Assembly (NCBI GenBank): GCA_027482985.1 | Contig: JAIXVO010000819.1 | Location: 1 to 7,097, forward strand | Direction: 5' to 3' | Origin: Cyanobacteriota bacterium | GTDB taxonomy: Bacteria > Cyanobacteriota > Cyanobacteriia > Leptolyngbyales > Leptolyngbyaceae | Length of the DNA: 7,097 bases | In this document: piece by piece, positions 1 to 5,289 of the stretch | Numbering within the stretch: position 1 is the first letter of the stretch | Layout of the letters: the number at the start of each line of letters is the position of its first letter | Notes under the pieces: model-generated | What the model was told of the DNA's origin: nothing | Seen by the model: only the letters and a program-made list of their open reading frames with translations | The model's database searches: none | Translations under genes and position numbers: made by a program

Positions 1-116
1 CAGCTTAGTCTCAAGGTTAAAGCATTGGCATCTATATGGACTTCCCGTTCAAGGGCTAAGCAGCATAACAACTTGTTACATCGATTCCGTTCTCGATAAT
101 GTTCCAAGCCGGACAT
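1..116 (-). CDS. Possible N-terminal fragment of an unidentified protein, running off the left edge
   Basis: The minus strand is open from an ATG at 116-114 to the window edge: 38 codons with no stop. The peptide starts MSGLEHYRERNRCNKLL and continues through EREVHIDANALTLRLS, which has the charged/hydrophobic alternation of a helical, soluble domain. I do not recognise the family. An AGG lies a few bases upstream of the ATG as a weak ribosome binding site. A cluster of related 13-mers (131-185) sits where its promoter or 5' leader would be. Both plus-strand frames 1 and 2 are also partly open here (to 99 and 139), so this could be chance. It is kept because its composition looks more protein-like than the alternatives. 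Confidence 0.3.
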   Translation of the reverse strand, partial: MSGLEHYRERNRCNKLLCCLALEREVHIDANALTLRLS

Positions 117-130
117 TACCTAAACAAATT

Positions 131-185
131 TTCTTATGATATCGGAGAAGAGGCGTGAATCATAAGAATTTTTTCGCATGATATC
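131..185. promoter_or_regulatory. Three related 13-mers forming an inverted repeat, operator-like or weak terminator
   Basis: A perfect 10-bp inverted repeat lies at 131-140 (TTCTTATGAT) and 159-168 (ATCATAAGAA), separated by 18 bp. As 13-mers there are three related copies: GATATCATAAGAA on the minus strand (143-131), TGAATCATAAGAA on the plus strand (156-168) and GATATCATGCGAA on the minus strand (185-173). Three mixed-orientation copies beside a possible minus-strand start at 116 look like binding sites for a regulator. The plus-strand arm is followed by six T (169-174), so the hairpin could instead act as an AT-rich terminator for a transcript from the left. The repeats are seen; the function is inferred. 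Confidence 0.4.
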
Positions 186-481
186 CCCGCTATAGAGTTT
201 TATCGAGAAATTTGGCGCATCTTACATAATGTAACCTTGACGTTGCGGAGATGCTATCTGACCTTTGTTGCGTTCTACGCTGCTGAAGGTGTGGGAAAAA
301 CTGTTATTGACGATTGAGGGAGGGGATGGAGTTGGCAGGGGGGTGATTCGGTGTTGGGTGTCAGAATTTGAGCCAACCGACCCGATGCGCGATCGCGCTT
401 TGCAGCCTCACCGCGATCGCTTGCCTCTCCACTCCAATGACTGGCTAGCTAGGATTAGAAACCTCGCAATAACAGTTCCCC
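186..481. other. Intergenic stretch with no supported gene
   Basis: The first part (to about 260) is AT-rich and the second part is GC-rich with HIP1 sites, including GCGATCGC at 389-396. The open frame from 265 to 516 reads into the conserved upstream part of the first cassette, has no ribosome binding site that I can see, and has an unconvincing composition. I see no RNA gene here. Confidence 0.5.
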
Positions 482-542
482 TATCCCTGATTCAGCAAAA
501 GCTTGAGCCAGGATGAATCGGTCGTGAATTGGGAACGTGTAG

Positions 543-641
543 TATAATCCGGGGCAAATGGTGGTGCCTGTTGTCAGTCAGAACGGTCTGGCACTGTGCT
601 GGCTGGTTGCATTTGAGCAAGACTGAGGAGGGGAAAGGCAC
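543..641 (+). promoter_or_regulatory. -10 element and conserved leader of coiled-coil gene 1
   Basis: A consensus -10 hexamer TATAAT lies at 543-548. No good TTGACA-like -35 is seen 16-18 bp upstream, so the promoter may need an activator. Transcription would begin near 555, giving a leader of about 87 nt. The leader can form a 6-bp stem with an ACGG loop (GTCAGA 577-582, TCTGGC 587-592, one G-U pair). The leader ends in GAGGAGG about 10 bases before the ATG at 642, a long but usable Shine-Dalgarno spacing. The same layout recurs in copies 2 and 3. Confidence 0.6.
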
Positions 642-899
642 ATGACCGATTTGGATCGTAGTATTGCCAACCTGGGTGACAAGATTGATGAACTGGCTGT
701 CCAAGTTAGCGCCCTCACCGATACGGTGACCCGCGTGGAGCGTTCCATCGAACAAAATTCAGAGGAAACTAGAGAATTGCGCGCTGTGGTTCAGGCTCAG
801 TCCACCGTTGCCCAACAGCAAGCCGAGAATATTGCGCAGTTGATCATCCTGGCGCAACAACAGCAAGCCACCGTCGATCGCTTGTTGTCTAAAAATTGA
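642..899 (+). CDS. Small coiled-coil protein, cassette copy 1 (85 aa)
   Basis: This is a short, acidic, glutamine-rich soluble protein that is nearly all coiled coil. Hydrophobic residues follow an exact 4-3 heptad rhythm from the start: L4, I8, L11, I15, L18, V22, L25, V29, V32, I36. The glutamine-rich C-terminal part keeps the pattern and ends LAQQQQATVDRLLSKN. There is no signal peptide, membrane segment, cysteine or catalytic motif. Residues 1-31 are almost identical to those of the two downstream copies, and the last 16 residues differ by a single position. Relative to copy 3 it lacks one heptad near the C-terminus (the segment RSLSASV there). The start is set by the purine-rich site before 642 and by agreement with the other copies. 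The family is unknown to me; an oligomerising scaffold or partner-binding helix is a guess from the structure alone. Confidence 0.8.
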   Translation: MTDLDRSIANLGDKIDELAVQVSALTDTVTRVERSIEQNSEETRELRAVVQAQSTVAQQQAENIAQLIILAQQQQATVDRLLSKN

Positions 900-1061
900 G
901 AGAATCGCGATCGCCCCTCTGATCAAAGACATCCATGCCAGCGTAACCAATCAATCTGCGCCAACCTTTCGGCGATCGCCCCTCCCATGCCACGTCACTC
1001 TATCCCTGATGCCGCAACCGCTGGAGTCAGGCTGAGTAGGCCGTGAATCGAGAACGTGTAG

Positions 1062-1159
1062 TATAATCCGGGGCAAATGGTGGTGCCTGTTGTCAGTCAG
1101 AACGGTCTGGCGCTGCGCTGACTGGTGCATTTGAGCAAAACAGAGGAGCGGAAAGGCGC
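1062..1159 (+). promoter_or_regulatory. -10 element and conserved leader of coiled-coil gene 2
   Basis: TATAAT is at 1062-1067, 98 bp before the start codon. The leader hairpin is GTCAGA (1096-1101), loop ACGG, TCTGGC (1106-1111), identical to copy 1. GAGGAG lies 11 bases before the ATG at 1160, with GGAAAGG closer in. The sequence just after the hairpin (GCTGCGCTGACTGG) has diverged from copy 1, while the hairpin itself has not. Confidence 0.6.
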
Positions 1160-1396
1160 ATGGCTGATTTAGATCGTAGTATTGCCAACCTGGGTGACAA
1201 GATTGATGAACTGGCTGTCCAAGTTAGTGCCCTCACCGATACTGTGACTCGCTTGGAAGGGGAAACTAGAGAGCATCGACAGGTATCAGAGTTGCAAGCA
1301 CAAAACATTCAGTCTTTGTCGGTTAGTGTTGCTCAATTGATCTCCTTGGCGCAACAACAGCAAGCCACTGTCGATCGCTTGTTGGCTAAAAATTGA
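1160..1396 (+). CDS. Small coiled-coil protein, cassette copy 2 (78 aa)
   Basis: This is the shortest of the three paralogues. It shares residues 1-31 (MADLDRSIANLG through DTVTR) and the C-terminal LAQQQQATVDRLLAKN with copy 3. The middle reads LEGETREHRQVSELQAQNIQ and is 14 residues, exactly two heptads, shorter than copy 3. One missing heptad corresponds to RSIEQNS of copy 1, just after E33; the other lies before the AQNI motif. It keeps the heptad QSLSVSV that copy 1 lacks. Because both losses are whole heptads, the hydrophobic a/d register continues unbroken. No other domain is visible. Function is unknown; shared ends suggest the three proteins could pair with each other, an inference not shown by the sequence. 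Confidence 0.8.
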   Translation: MADLDRSIANLGDKIDELAVQVSALTDTVTRLEGETREHRQVSELQAQNIQSLSVSVAQLISLAQQQQATVDRLLAKN

Positions 1397-1559
1397 GTGA
1401 ATTGCGATCGCCCCTCTGCATCAGCGGCATTCATGCCAGCGTCACGAATTAATCTGCGCCAACTTTCCTGCGATCGCCCCTCCAATACCACGTCACTCTA
1501 TCCCTGATGCCGCAACCGCTTGAGCCAGGATGAATCGGTCGTGAATCGAGAACGTGTAG

Positions 1560-1657
1560 TATAATCCGGGGCCAATGGTGGGGCCTGTTGTCAGTCAGAA
1601 CTGTCTGGTGCCATGTTGACTAGTGCATTTGAGCAAGACAGAGGAGCGGAAAGGCGC
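1560..1657 (+). promoter_or_regulatory. -10 element and conserved leader of coiled-coil gene 3
   Basis: TATAAT is at 1560-1565, 98 bp before the start codon as in copy 2. The hairpin is GTCAGA (1594-1599), loop ACTG, TCTGGT (1604-1609). Compared with copies 1 and 2, the loop changes G to T and the closing G-C pair becomes G-U, so pairing is preserved despite substitutions. GAGGAG lies 11 bases before the ATG at 1658. An upstream in-frame ATG at 1613 exists only in this copy. Confidence 0.6.
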
Positions 1658-1936
1658 ATGGCCGATTTGGATCGTAGTATTGCCAACCTGGGTGACAAAA
1701 TTGATGAACTGGCTGTCCAGGTTAGCGCCCTCACCGATACTGTGACCCGGGTGGAGCGATCGATTGAGCAGATGGCAGAGGACACCAAGGAACTGCGCGC
1801 CCTTGTACAATCTCAGCATGAAGTGGCTCAAACTCAGGCAGAAAACATTCGCTCATTGTCTGCCAGCGTTGCTCAGACCATTGCTTTAGCGCAACAGCAG
1901 CAAGCCACCGTCGATCGCTTGTTGGCTAAAAATTGA
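1658..1936 (+). CDS. Small coiled-coil protein, cassette copy 3 (92 aa)
   Basis: This is the longest paralogue and the one with the clearest full-length coiled coil. Core positions run without a break: L4, I8, L11, I15, L18, V22, L25, V29, V32, I36, M39, T43, L46, V50, Q53, A57, Q60, I64, L67, V71, T74, A78, Q81, V85, L88. That is about twelve heptads, making up almost the whole protein. Polar core residues (Q53, Q60, Q81) in the second half suggest a less stable or partner-selective part. An ATG at 1613 would add 15 residues, but that stretch is the conserved leader and the other copies have no such ATG, so 1658 is preferred. Lengths of 78, 85 and 92 residues differ by exactly 7. No known family is recognised. 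Confidence 0.8.
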   Translation: MADLDRSIANLGDKIDELAVQVSALTDTVTRVERSIEQMAEDTKELRALVQSQHEVAQTQAENIRSLSASVAQTIALAQQQQATVDRLLAKN

Positions 1937-1951
1937 GTGAATTGCGATCGC

Positions 1952-2193
1952 TGGCGCGCGTAGCTTGGATCAGCCCCAGCATCACGGATCACCCAAATCT
2001 CCGTGCGACCAAAGACTTCCCCCCTTCGAACCCGTGCGTAAAGAACCGGCGATTGCCCCTGCCACAACAGATGACTGCAAGGATCAGGCGGCACCTCCGG
2101 TTTGACGCAAGTGATGTGATAGTGCGCTTGGCTGGTCGTTCCGCTGGAATCACCCTTGAACCGCCTCAAAGATCTCAAGAAATCTAAAATCTC
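1952..2193 (-). pseudogene. Open minus-strand frame, possible remnant of a gene truncated by the cassette array
   Basis: After an in-frame TAA at 2194-2196, the minus strand stays open from 2193 down to a stop at 1873 inside copy 3. The part outside the repeat reads with a natural-looking composition, including FKGDSSGTTSQAHYHITCVK, SHLLWQGQSPVLYARVRRG and EIWVIRDAGADPSY. There is no ATG; a TTG at 2178 is the only plausible start that I see, with no clear ribosome binding site. The last 26 or so codons, up to 1873, are merely the antisense of the coiled-coil gene. This fits a gene piece whose 3' end was replaced by the array. A competing plus-strand frame (1933-2187) looks less protein-like. 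I do not recognise the family. If neither is real, this is a 330-bp intergenic region before acs. Confidence 0.3.
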
Positions 2194-2269
2194 TTATCAA
2201 CAATGCGCGATCGCGATGCTGCGGCTCTAGAATCAGAGATTGCTCAGTTCAACTCTTTTTGATAAACCG

Positions 2270-4237
2270 ATGTCTCAGCCGACGATTGAATCCATCCTGC
2301 ATGAAGACCGTTTATTTCCACCGCCTGCGGAGTTTGCTCAACAGGCTCAAATTAAAAGCCTGGACGAGTATCAACAGCTTTATGACAAAGCCAAAGCCGA
2401 TCCGCAAGCATTTTGGGCGGAGTTAGCAGCCCAAGAACTGCACTGGTTTCAGCCGTGGGAGACGGTGATGGATTGGCAACCGCCCTTTGTGCAATGGTTT
2501 GTCAATCGCAAAATCAATATTTCCTACAACTGTTTAGATCGGCATTTGGACACGTGGCGGCGGAATAAAGCGGCTCTGATTTGGGAAGGGGAACCGGGTG
2601 ATTCGCGCACGCTGACCTATGCTCAATTGCATCGAGAAGTCTGCCAATTTGCCAATGTATTGAAGCAACTGGGTGTCCAGAAGGGCGATCGCGTCGGGAT
2701 CTACATGCCGATGATTCCCGAAGCCGCGATCGCGATGCTGGCCTGTGCCCGGATTGGGGCTCCACATTCGGTCGTGTTTGGGGGCTTTAGTGCGGAAGCA
2801 TTGCGCGATCGCCTGGTGGATGCCGCAGCGAAGGTAGTGGTGACAGCGGATGGCGGATGGCGTAAAGATGCGATCGTGCCGTTGAAGGAGCAAGTCGATA
2901 AAGCGCTGGCGAACAATGGCGCACCAAGTGTCGAAAATGTGTTGGTGGTTCAACGCACCCAGCAAAAAGTGACGATGGAGCCGGGGCGCGATCATTGGTG
3001 GCACGACTTACAGCAGGGTGCTTCGGCAGAGTGTGCGGCGGAACCGATGGACAGCGAAGATATGCTGTTCATCCTCTACACGTCCGGCAGTACCGGGAAG
3101 CCGAAAGGGGTGGTGCATACGACGGGCGGCTACAACCTCTATACCCACATGACCACCAAATGGATTTTTGACCTGAAGGACACCGATGTCTACTGGTGTA
3201 CTGCCGATGTGGGCTGGATTACAGGACATAGCTACATTGTTTATGGGCCGCTGTCCAATGGCGCAACCACGCTGATGTATGAAGGGGCACCCCGTGCTTC
3301 CAATCCTGGTTGCTTTTGGGATGTGATCGAGAAGTATGGCGTGAACATCTTCTACACGGCACCGACGGCGATTCGCGCTTTCATCAAGATGGGCGAACAT
3401 TTGCCCAACGCCCGCAATCTCTCGTCCCTGCGCTTGCTGGGCACCGTCGGCGAACCCATCAACCCGGAAGCCTGGATGTGGTACTACAAGGTGATTGGCG
3501 GCGAACGCTGCCCCGTTGTAGATACCTGGTGGCAAACGGAAACTGGCGGCATTATGATTACCGCTTTACCGGGCGCAATTCCAACCAAGCCGGGATCGGC
3601 AACGCTGCCCTTCCCCGGTATTCTGACGGCAATTGTGGATCTGGATGGCAACCCGGTGCCGGCCAATGAGGGCGGCTATTTGGCGGTAACCCATCCCTGG
3701 CCCAGCATGATGCGGACGGTCTATGGCGATCCCGATCGCTTCCGCCGCACTTACTGGGAACACATTCCCCCCAAGGATGGACATTACCTCTATTTTGCTG
3801 GGGATGGTGCCCGCTGCGACCAGGATGGCTATTACTGGGTGATGGGACGGGTGGATGATGTGATTAATGTGGCGGGACATCGCCTCGGGACGATGGAAAT
3901 TGAGTCGGCGCTGGTGTCTCATCCAGCTGTGGCAGAGGCGGCAGTCGTCGGCAAACCGGATGACCTGAAAGGGCAGGACATTATCGCGTTTGTCACGCTG
4001 GAAGGCAATGCGGTGGCCAGCGAAGACCTGAAGAACGAGTTGAAGCAACACGTGGTCGGCGAGATTGGCGCGATCGCCCGTCCCGGTGAGATTCGCTTTG
4101 CCGATGCGCTGCCCAAAACGCGATCAGGCAAAATCATGCGCCGTCTACTGCGATCGCTGGCTGCTGGCGAAGAAGTCTCTGGTGACACCTCGACCCTAGA
4201 GGATCGGTCTGTTCTGGAGAAATTGCGGCAAGGCTAG
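2270..4237 (+). CDS. acs: Acetyl-CoA synthetase, AMP-forming (655 aa)
   Basis: This cytoplasmic enzyme activates acetate with ATP to acetyl-AMP and then forms acetyl-CoA (EC 6.2.1.1), linking acetate salvage to central metabolism. All ANL-superfamily signatures are present: the phosphate-binding loop [10 protein letters not shown] (271-280), [10 protein letters not shown] (418-427) for the adenine and acetate pocket, YFAGDG followed by the hinge [15 protein letters not shown] (526-540), and the C-terminal SGKIMRR with catalytic Lys621, equivalent to the lysine whose acetylation shuts off bacterial Acs. The length is typical for the family and there is no frameshift. I chose ATG 2270 ([10 protein letters not shown]) over an in-frame TTG at 2240, which would add ten unlikely residues. 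No strong Shine-Dalgarno precedes it. Lys621 leaves open post-translational control, but no acetyltransferase or deacetylase gene is in the window. The gene converges on the DUF6544-like gene with a 50-bp gap. Confidence 0.96.
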   Translation: MSQPTIESILHEDRLFPPPAEFAQQAQIKSLDEYQQLYDKAKADPQAFWAELAAQELHWFQPWETVMDWQPPFVQWFVNRKINISYNCLDRHLDTWRRNKAALIWEGEPGDSRTLTYAQLHREVCQFANVLKQLGVQKGDRVGIYMPMIPEAAIAMLACARIGAPHSVVFGGFSAEALRDRLVDAAAKVVVTADGGWRKDAIVPLKEQVDKALANNGAPSVENVLVVQRTQQKVTMEPGRDHWWHDLQQGASAECAAEPMDSEDMLFILYTSGSTGKPKGVVHTTGGYNLYTHMTTKWIFDLKDTDVYWCTADVGWITGHSYIVYGPLSNGATTLMYEGAPRASNPGCFWDVIEKYGVNIFYTAPTAIRAFIKMGEHLPNARNLSSLRLLGTVGEPINPEAWMWYYKVIGGERCPVVDTWWQTETGGIMITALPGAIPTKPGSATLPFPGILTAIVDLDGNPVPANEGGYLAVTHPWPSMMRTVYGDPDRFRRTYWEHIPPKDGHYLYFAGDGARCDQDGYYWVMGRVDDVINVAGHRLGTMEIESALVSHPAVAEAAVVGKPDDLKGQDIIAFVTLEGNAVASEDLKNELKQHVVGEIGAIARPGEIRFADALPKTRSGKIMRRLLRSLAAGEEVSGDTSTLEDRSVLEKLRQG

Positions 4238-4280
4238 AGAGGGCAACGGGCAGAGGGCCAGAAGGCAGAGGGCAACGGGC
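4238..4280. repeat. Short direct repeat between convergent genes
   Basis: AGAGGGCAACGGGC occurs at 4238-4251 and again at 4267-4280, with a partial GCAGAGGGCCAGAAG between. It fills most of the gap after the acs stop. It is purine-rich, resembles the short degenerate repeats often seen in cyanobacterial spacers, and has no hairpin that would make it a clear terminator. Confidence 0.6.
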
Positions 4281-4287
4281 GATCCAA

Positions 4288-5034
4288 TCACCGAAAGCTG
4301 ACATGATCGACGATCGCACGAAAGAACTCGCCTTCTGGCTCAAAGCGATCGCTGCCGTAATCCCAGCCAATCCGGACTTGCGTGGGGATGGTGTAGCCAT
4401 CAAAAGTCTTTTCGGCTTCGATCATGCCGCCAAAGGGGAGGAGTTGAAAGTCGCGGTTGGTGGGATTGCCCCAGCGTTGCAGGCTGACGGCTTGCAGTTG
4501 ACCCGTCGTGGTCGTCGTGAGGGTGAGTTGAGTGGGGCGATCGTAACTCGTAAAATTGGCCTGTAATCCCGCTGCCGATTCCTGCCAGGAAACGCCTGCC
4601 TGACAGAACAGCGACGGTAACCAGATGGATTCTGCCTGCACACGTCCCACCGCCGATCGCGTAATGTCAGCGCCACTGGCTGTCACCATTGGCAGCAACC
4701 CGAACAACTTCCAACTCATCGAGCCAGCACCATTGACTAGGCGATCGCTGCCATAGACGGGTAAGCCATTCAGCCGCACCGCAGCTTGCCAAATCATGCC
4801 TTGATGGGTGGTAATCACTTGCTCCGCTGTAAACGGTTGCCAGGTTTTCAGCTTCATTTCTCCGTGCATTTTGAGCCGGACGGCAGTGGCGAGTTGGGTG
4901 CCAGGGGCGATCGCGTGCCGCAGGTAACGCTGGGCTGTGGCGGGAATAGCAGCAAGGGTATCCGGTTGAAAGGTATGCTGAGAAGGTGGGACAGCGTTCC
5001 AGAGTGAATTCAGGGACAGGTGTTGAGTGGGCAT
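4288..5034 (-). CDS. DUF6544-like family protein (248 aa)
   Basis: This is a predicted soluble protein without signal peptide or membrane segment. The pattern matches what I recall of the DUF6544 (DUF6920-like) family: an N-terminal FxPDTLAAIPATAQRYLRHA segment (22-41) for the usual LPxxVxRYL motif, a beta-rich start VRLKMHGEMKL (52-62), W65-QPFTAEQ, then a long beta-rich region with NGAGSMSWKLFGLLP, AESIWLPSLF and a C-terminal GYTIPTQVRIGWDYGSDRF. Alternating hydrophobic strands suggest a beta-barrel or sandwich that might bind a hydrophobic ligand; no enzyme activity is established to my knowledge. The start at 5034 lies nine bases from the divergent nrtS-like start, with no clear Shine-Dalgarno. 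Its 3' end faces acs. Family assignment is from memory of motifs and is moderately sure; function is unknown. Confidence 0.75.
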   Translation of the reverse strand: MPTQHLSLNSLWNAVPPSQHTFQPDTLAAIPATAQRYLRHAIAPGTQLATAVRLKMHGEMKLKTWQPFTAEQVITTHQGMIWQAAVRLNGLPVYGSDRLVNGAGSMSWKLFGLLPMVTASGADITRSAVGRVQAESIWLPSLFCQAGVSWQESAAGLQANFTSYDRPTQLTLTTTTTGQLQAVSLQRWGNPTNRDFQLLPFGGMIEAEKTFDGYTIPTQVRIGWDYGSDRFEPEGEFFRAIVDHVSFR

Positions 5035-5043
5035 AACACAACT

Positions 5044-5289
5044 ATGATGAAAGACGTGTGGGGCTATCTGGTCAGTTTAGGCGATCGCGACTTTATCCCG
5101 ACGGGGTTGAGAACAGCGCTGGTCGTCGGTTCGCTGTTGTTTTGTATCAATCATGGCGGAGCCTTTTGGCGGGGCGAAATGACCACCGAGCGTTGGATCT
5201 CTGTCTTATTGACCTATGTGATGCCCTACCTGGTGAGTGTATATGGTCAATATAGTTACCGTCGCAAAATTAACGTTAAACCGCGATGA
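5044..5289 (+). CDS. nrtS: NrtS-like nitrate/nitrite transport protein (81 aa)
   Basis: This small inner-membrane protein has two predicted helices: about residues 21-38 (GLRTALVVGSLLFCINHG) and 50-69 (WISVLLTYVMPYLVSVYG). A short polar loop with WRGEMTTERW joins them, and a basic tail follows (YRRKINVKPR). The combination RDxxPTxLRxALVVGxLLFxINHG plus LLTYxxPYLVSVxGQY matches the NrtS family, which has been described as a nitrate/nitrite transporter in cyanobacteria and works as an oligomer of small subunits. Two adjacent ATGs (5044 and 5047) are candidate starts. A GTG at 5020 with AGGGA just upstream would add eight residues and overlap the divergent gene. The stop overlaps the aminotransferase start as ATGA (5286-5289), so the two are very likely translated together. 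Only one copy is present here, whereas some genomes carry two adjacent paralogues. Confidence 0.8.
   Translation: MMKDVWGYLVSLGDRDFIPTGLRTALVVGSLLFCINHGGAFWRGEMTTERWISVLLTYVMPYLVSVYGQYSYRRKINVKPR

Larger units (their letters stand above)
482..1000 (+). repeat. Tandem cassette copy 1 (promoter, leader, coiled-coil gene, spacer), 519 bp
   Basis: This is the first of three direct repeats. The unit starts at TATCCCTGA (482), which recurs at 1001 and 1499. The TATAAT elements (543, 1062, 1560) show the same spacings of 519 and 498 bp. The 21-bp difference between the first two units equals the difference in length of their genes. The spacer after the gene carries GCGATCGCCCCTC twice (907-919 and 972-984). 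The unit repeats promoter and leader as well as gene, so each copy should be an independent transcription unit. Confidence 0.9.
1001..1498 (+). repeat. Tandem cassette copy 2, 498 bp
   Basis: This unit begins TATCCCTGATGCCGCAACCG at 1001, the same phrase that opens copy 3. It is 21 bp shorter than copy 1, fully explained by the shorter gene. Its spacer again holds two GCGATCGCCCCTC sites (1404-1416 and 1470-1482) at about the same separation as in copy 1, so the spacer was duplicated with the gene. The opening phrase and the start codon ATGGCTG/ATGGCCG are closer to copy 3 than to copy 1. Confidence 0.9.
1499..1951 (+). repeat. Tandem cassette copy 3, truncated at a HIP1 site
   Basis: The unit starts at TATCCCTGA (1499) and matches copies 1 and 2 through promoter, leader, gene and the first bases of the spacer. 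Similarity stops abruptly after GCGATCGC at 1944-1951: copies 1 and 2 continue CCCTCTG, while here the sequence continues TGGCGCGCG. The rest of the spacer is absent, so the repeat array ends within the unit, exactly at a HIP1 palindrome. Confidence 0.85.

Noticed and set aside
265..516. Plus-strand open frame of 83 codons
   Set aside because: It ends in the conserved upstream part of cassette 1, lacks a ribosome binding site, and its sequence looks like translated spacer with HIP1 sites.
1613..1657. Upstream ATG that would extend coiled-coil protein 3 by 15 residues
   Set aside because: The stretch is the conserved leader and the other two copies have no matching ATG; the purine-rich site serves ATG 1658.
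492..1831. Minus-strand frames conserved between cassette copies
   Set aside because: Their similarity is explained by the direct repeats and the heptad coding strand; no ribosome binding sites or sensible protein features.
482..1951. CRISPR array or diversity-generating retroelement
   Set aside because: The repeats are about 500 bp and contain genes, with no short spacer-repeat pattern. There is no reverse transcriptase or template/variable repeat pair, and the differences are whole-heptad indels rather than adenine-directed changes.
2240..2269. TTG start giving a ten-residue longer acetyl-CoA synthetase
   Set aside because: The added residues do not resemble the family N-terminus, while ATG 2270 gives the usual [14 protein letters not shown] start.
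2514..4188. Long minus-strand frames inside acs
   Set aside because: They are shadows of a high-GC coding sequence; acs is complete with all catalytic motifs on the plus strand.
4303..4566. Plus-strand frame opposite the DUF6544-like gene
   Set aside because: It is antisense to a longer frame with recognisable family motifs and shows no motif of its own.
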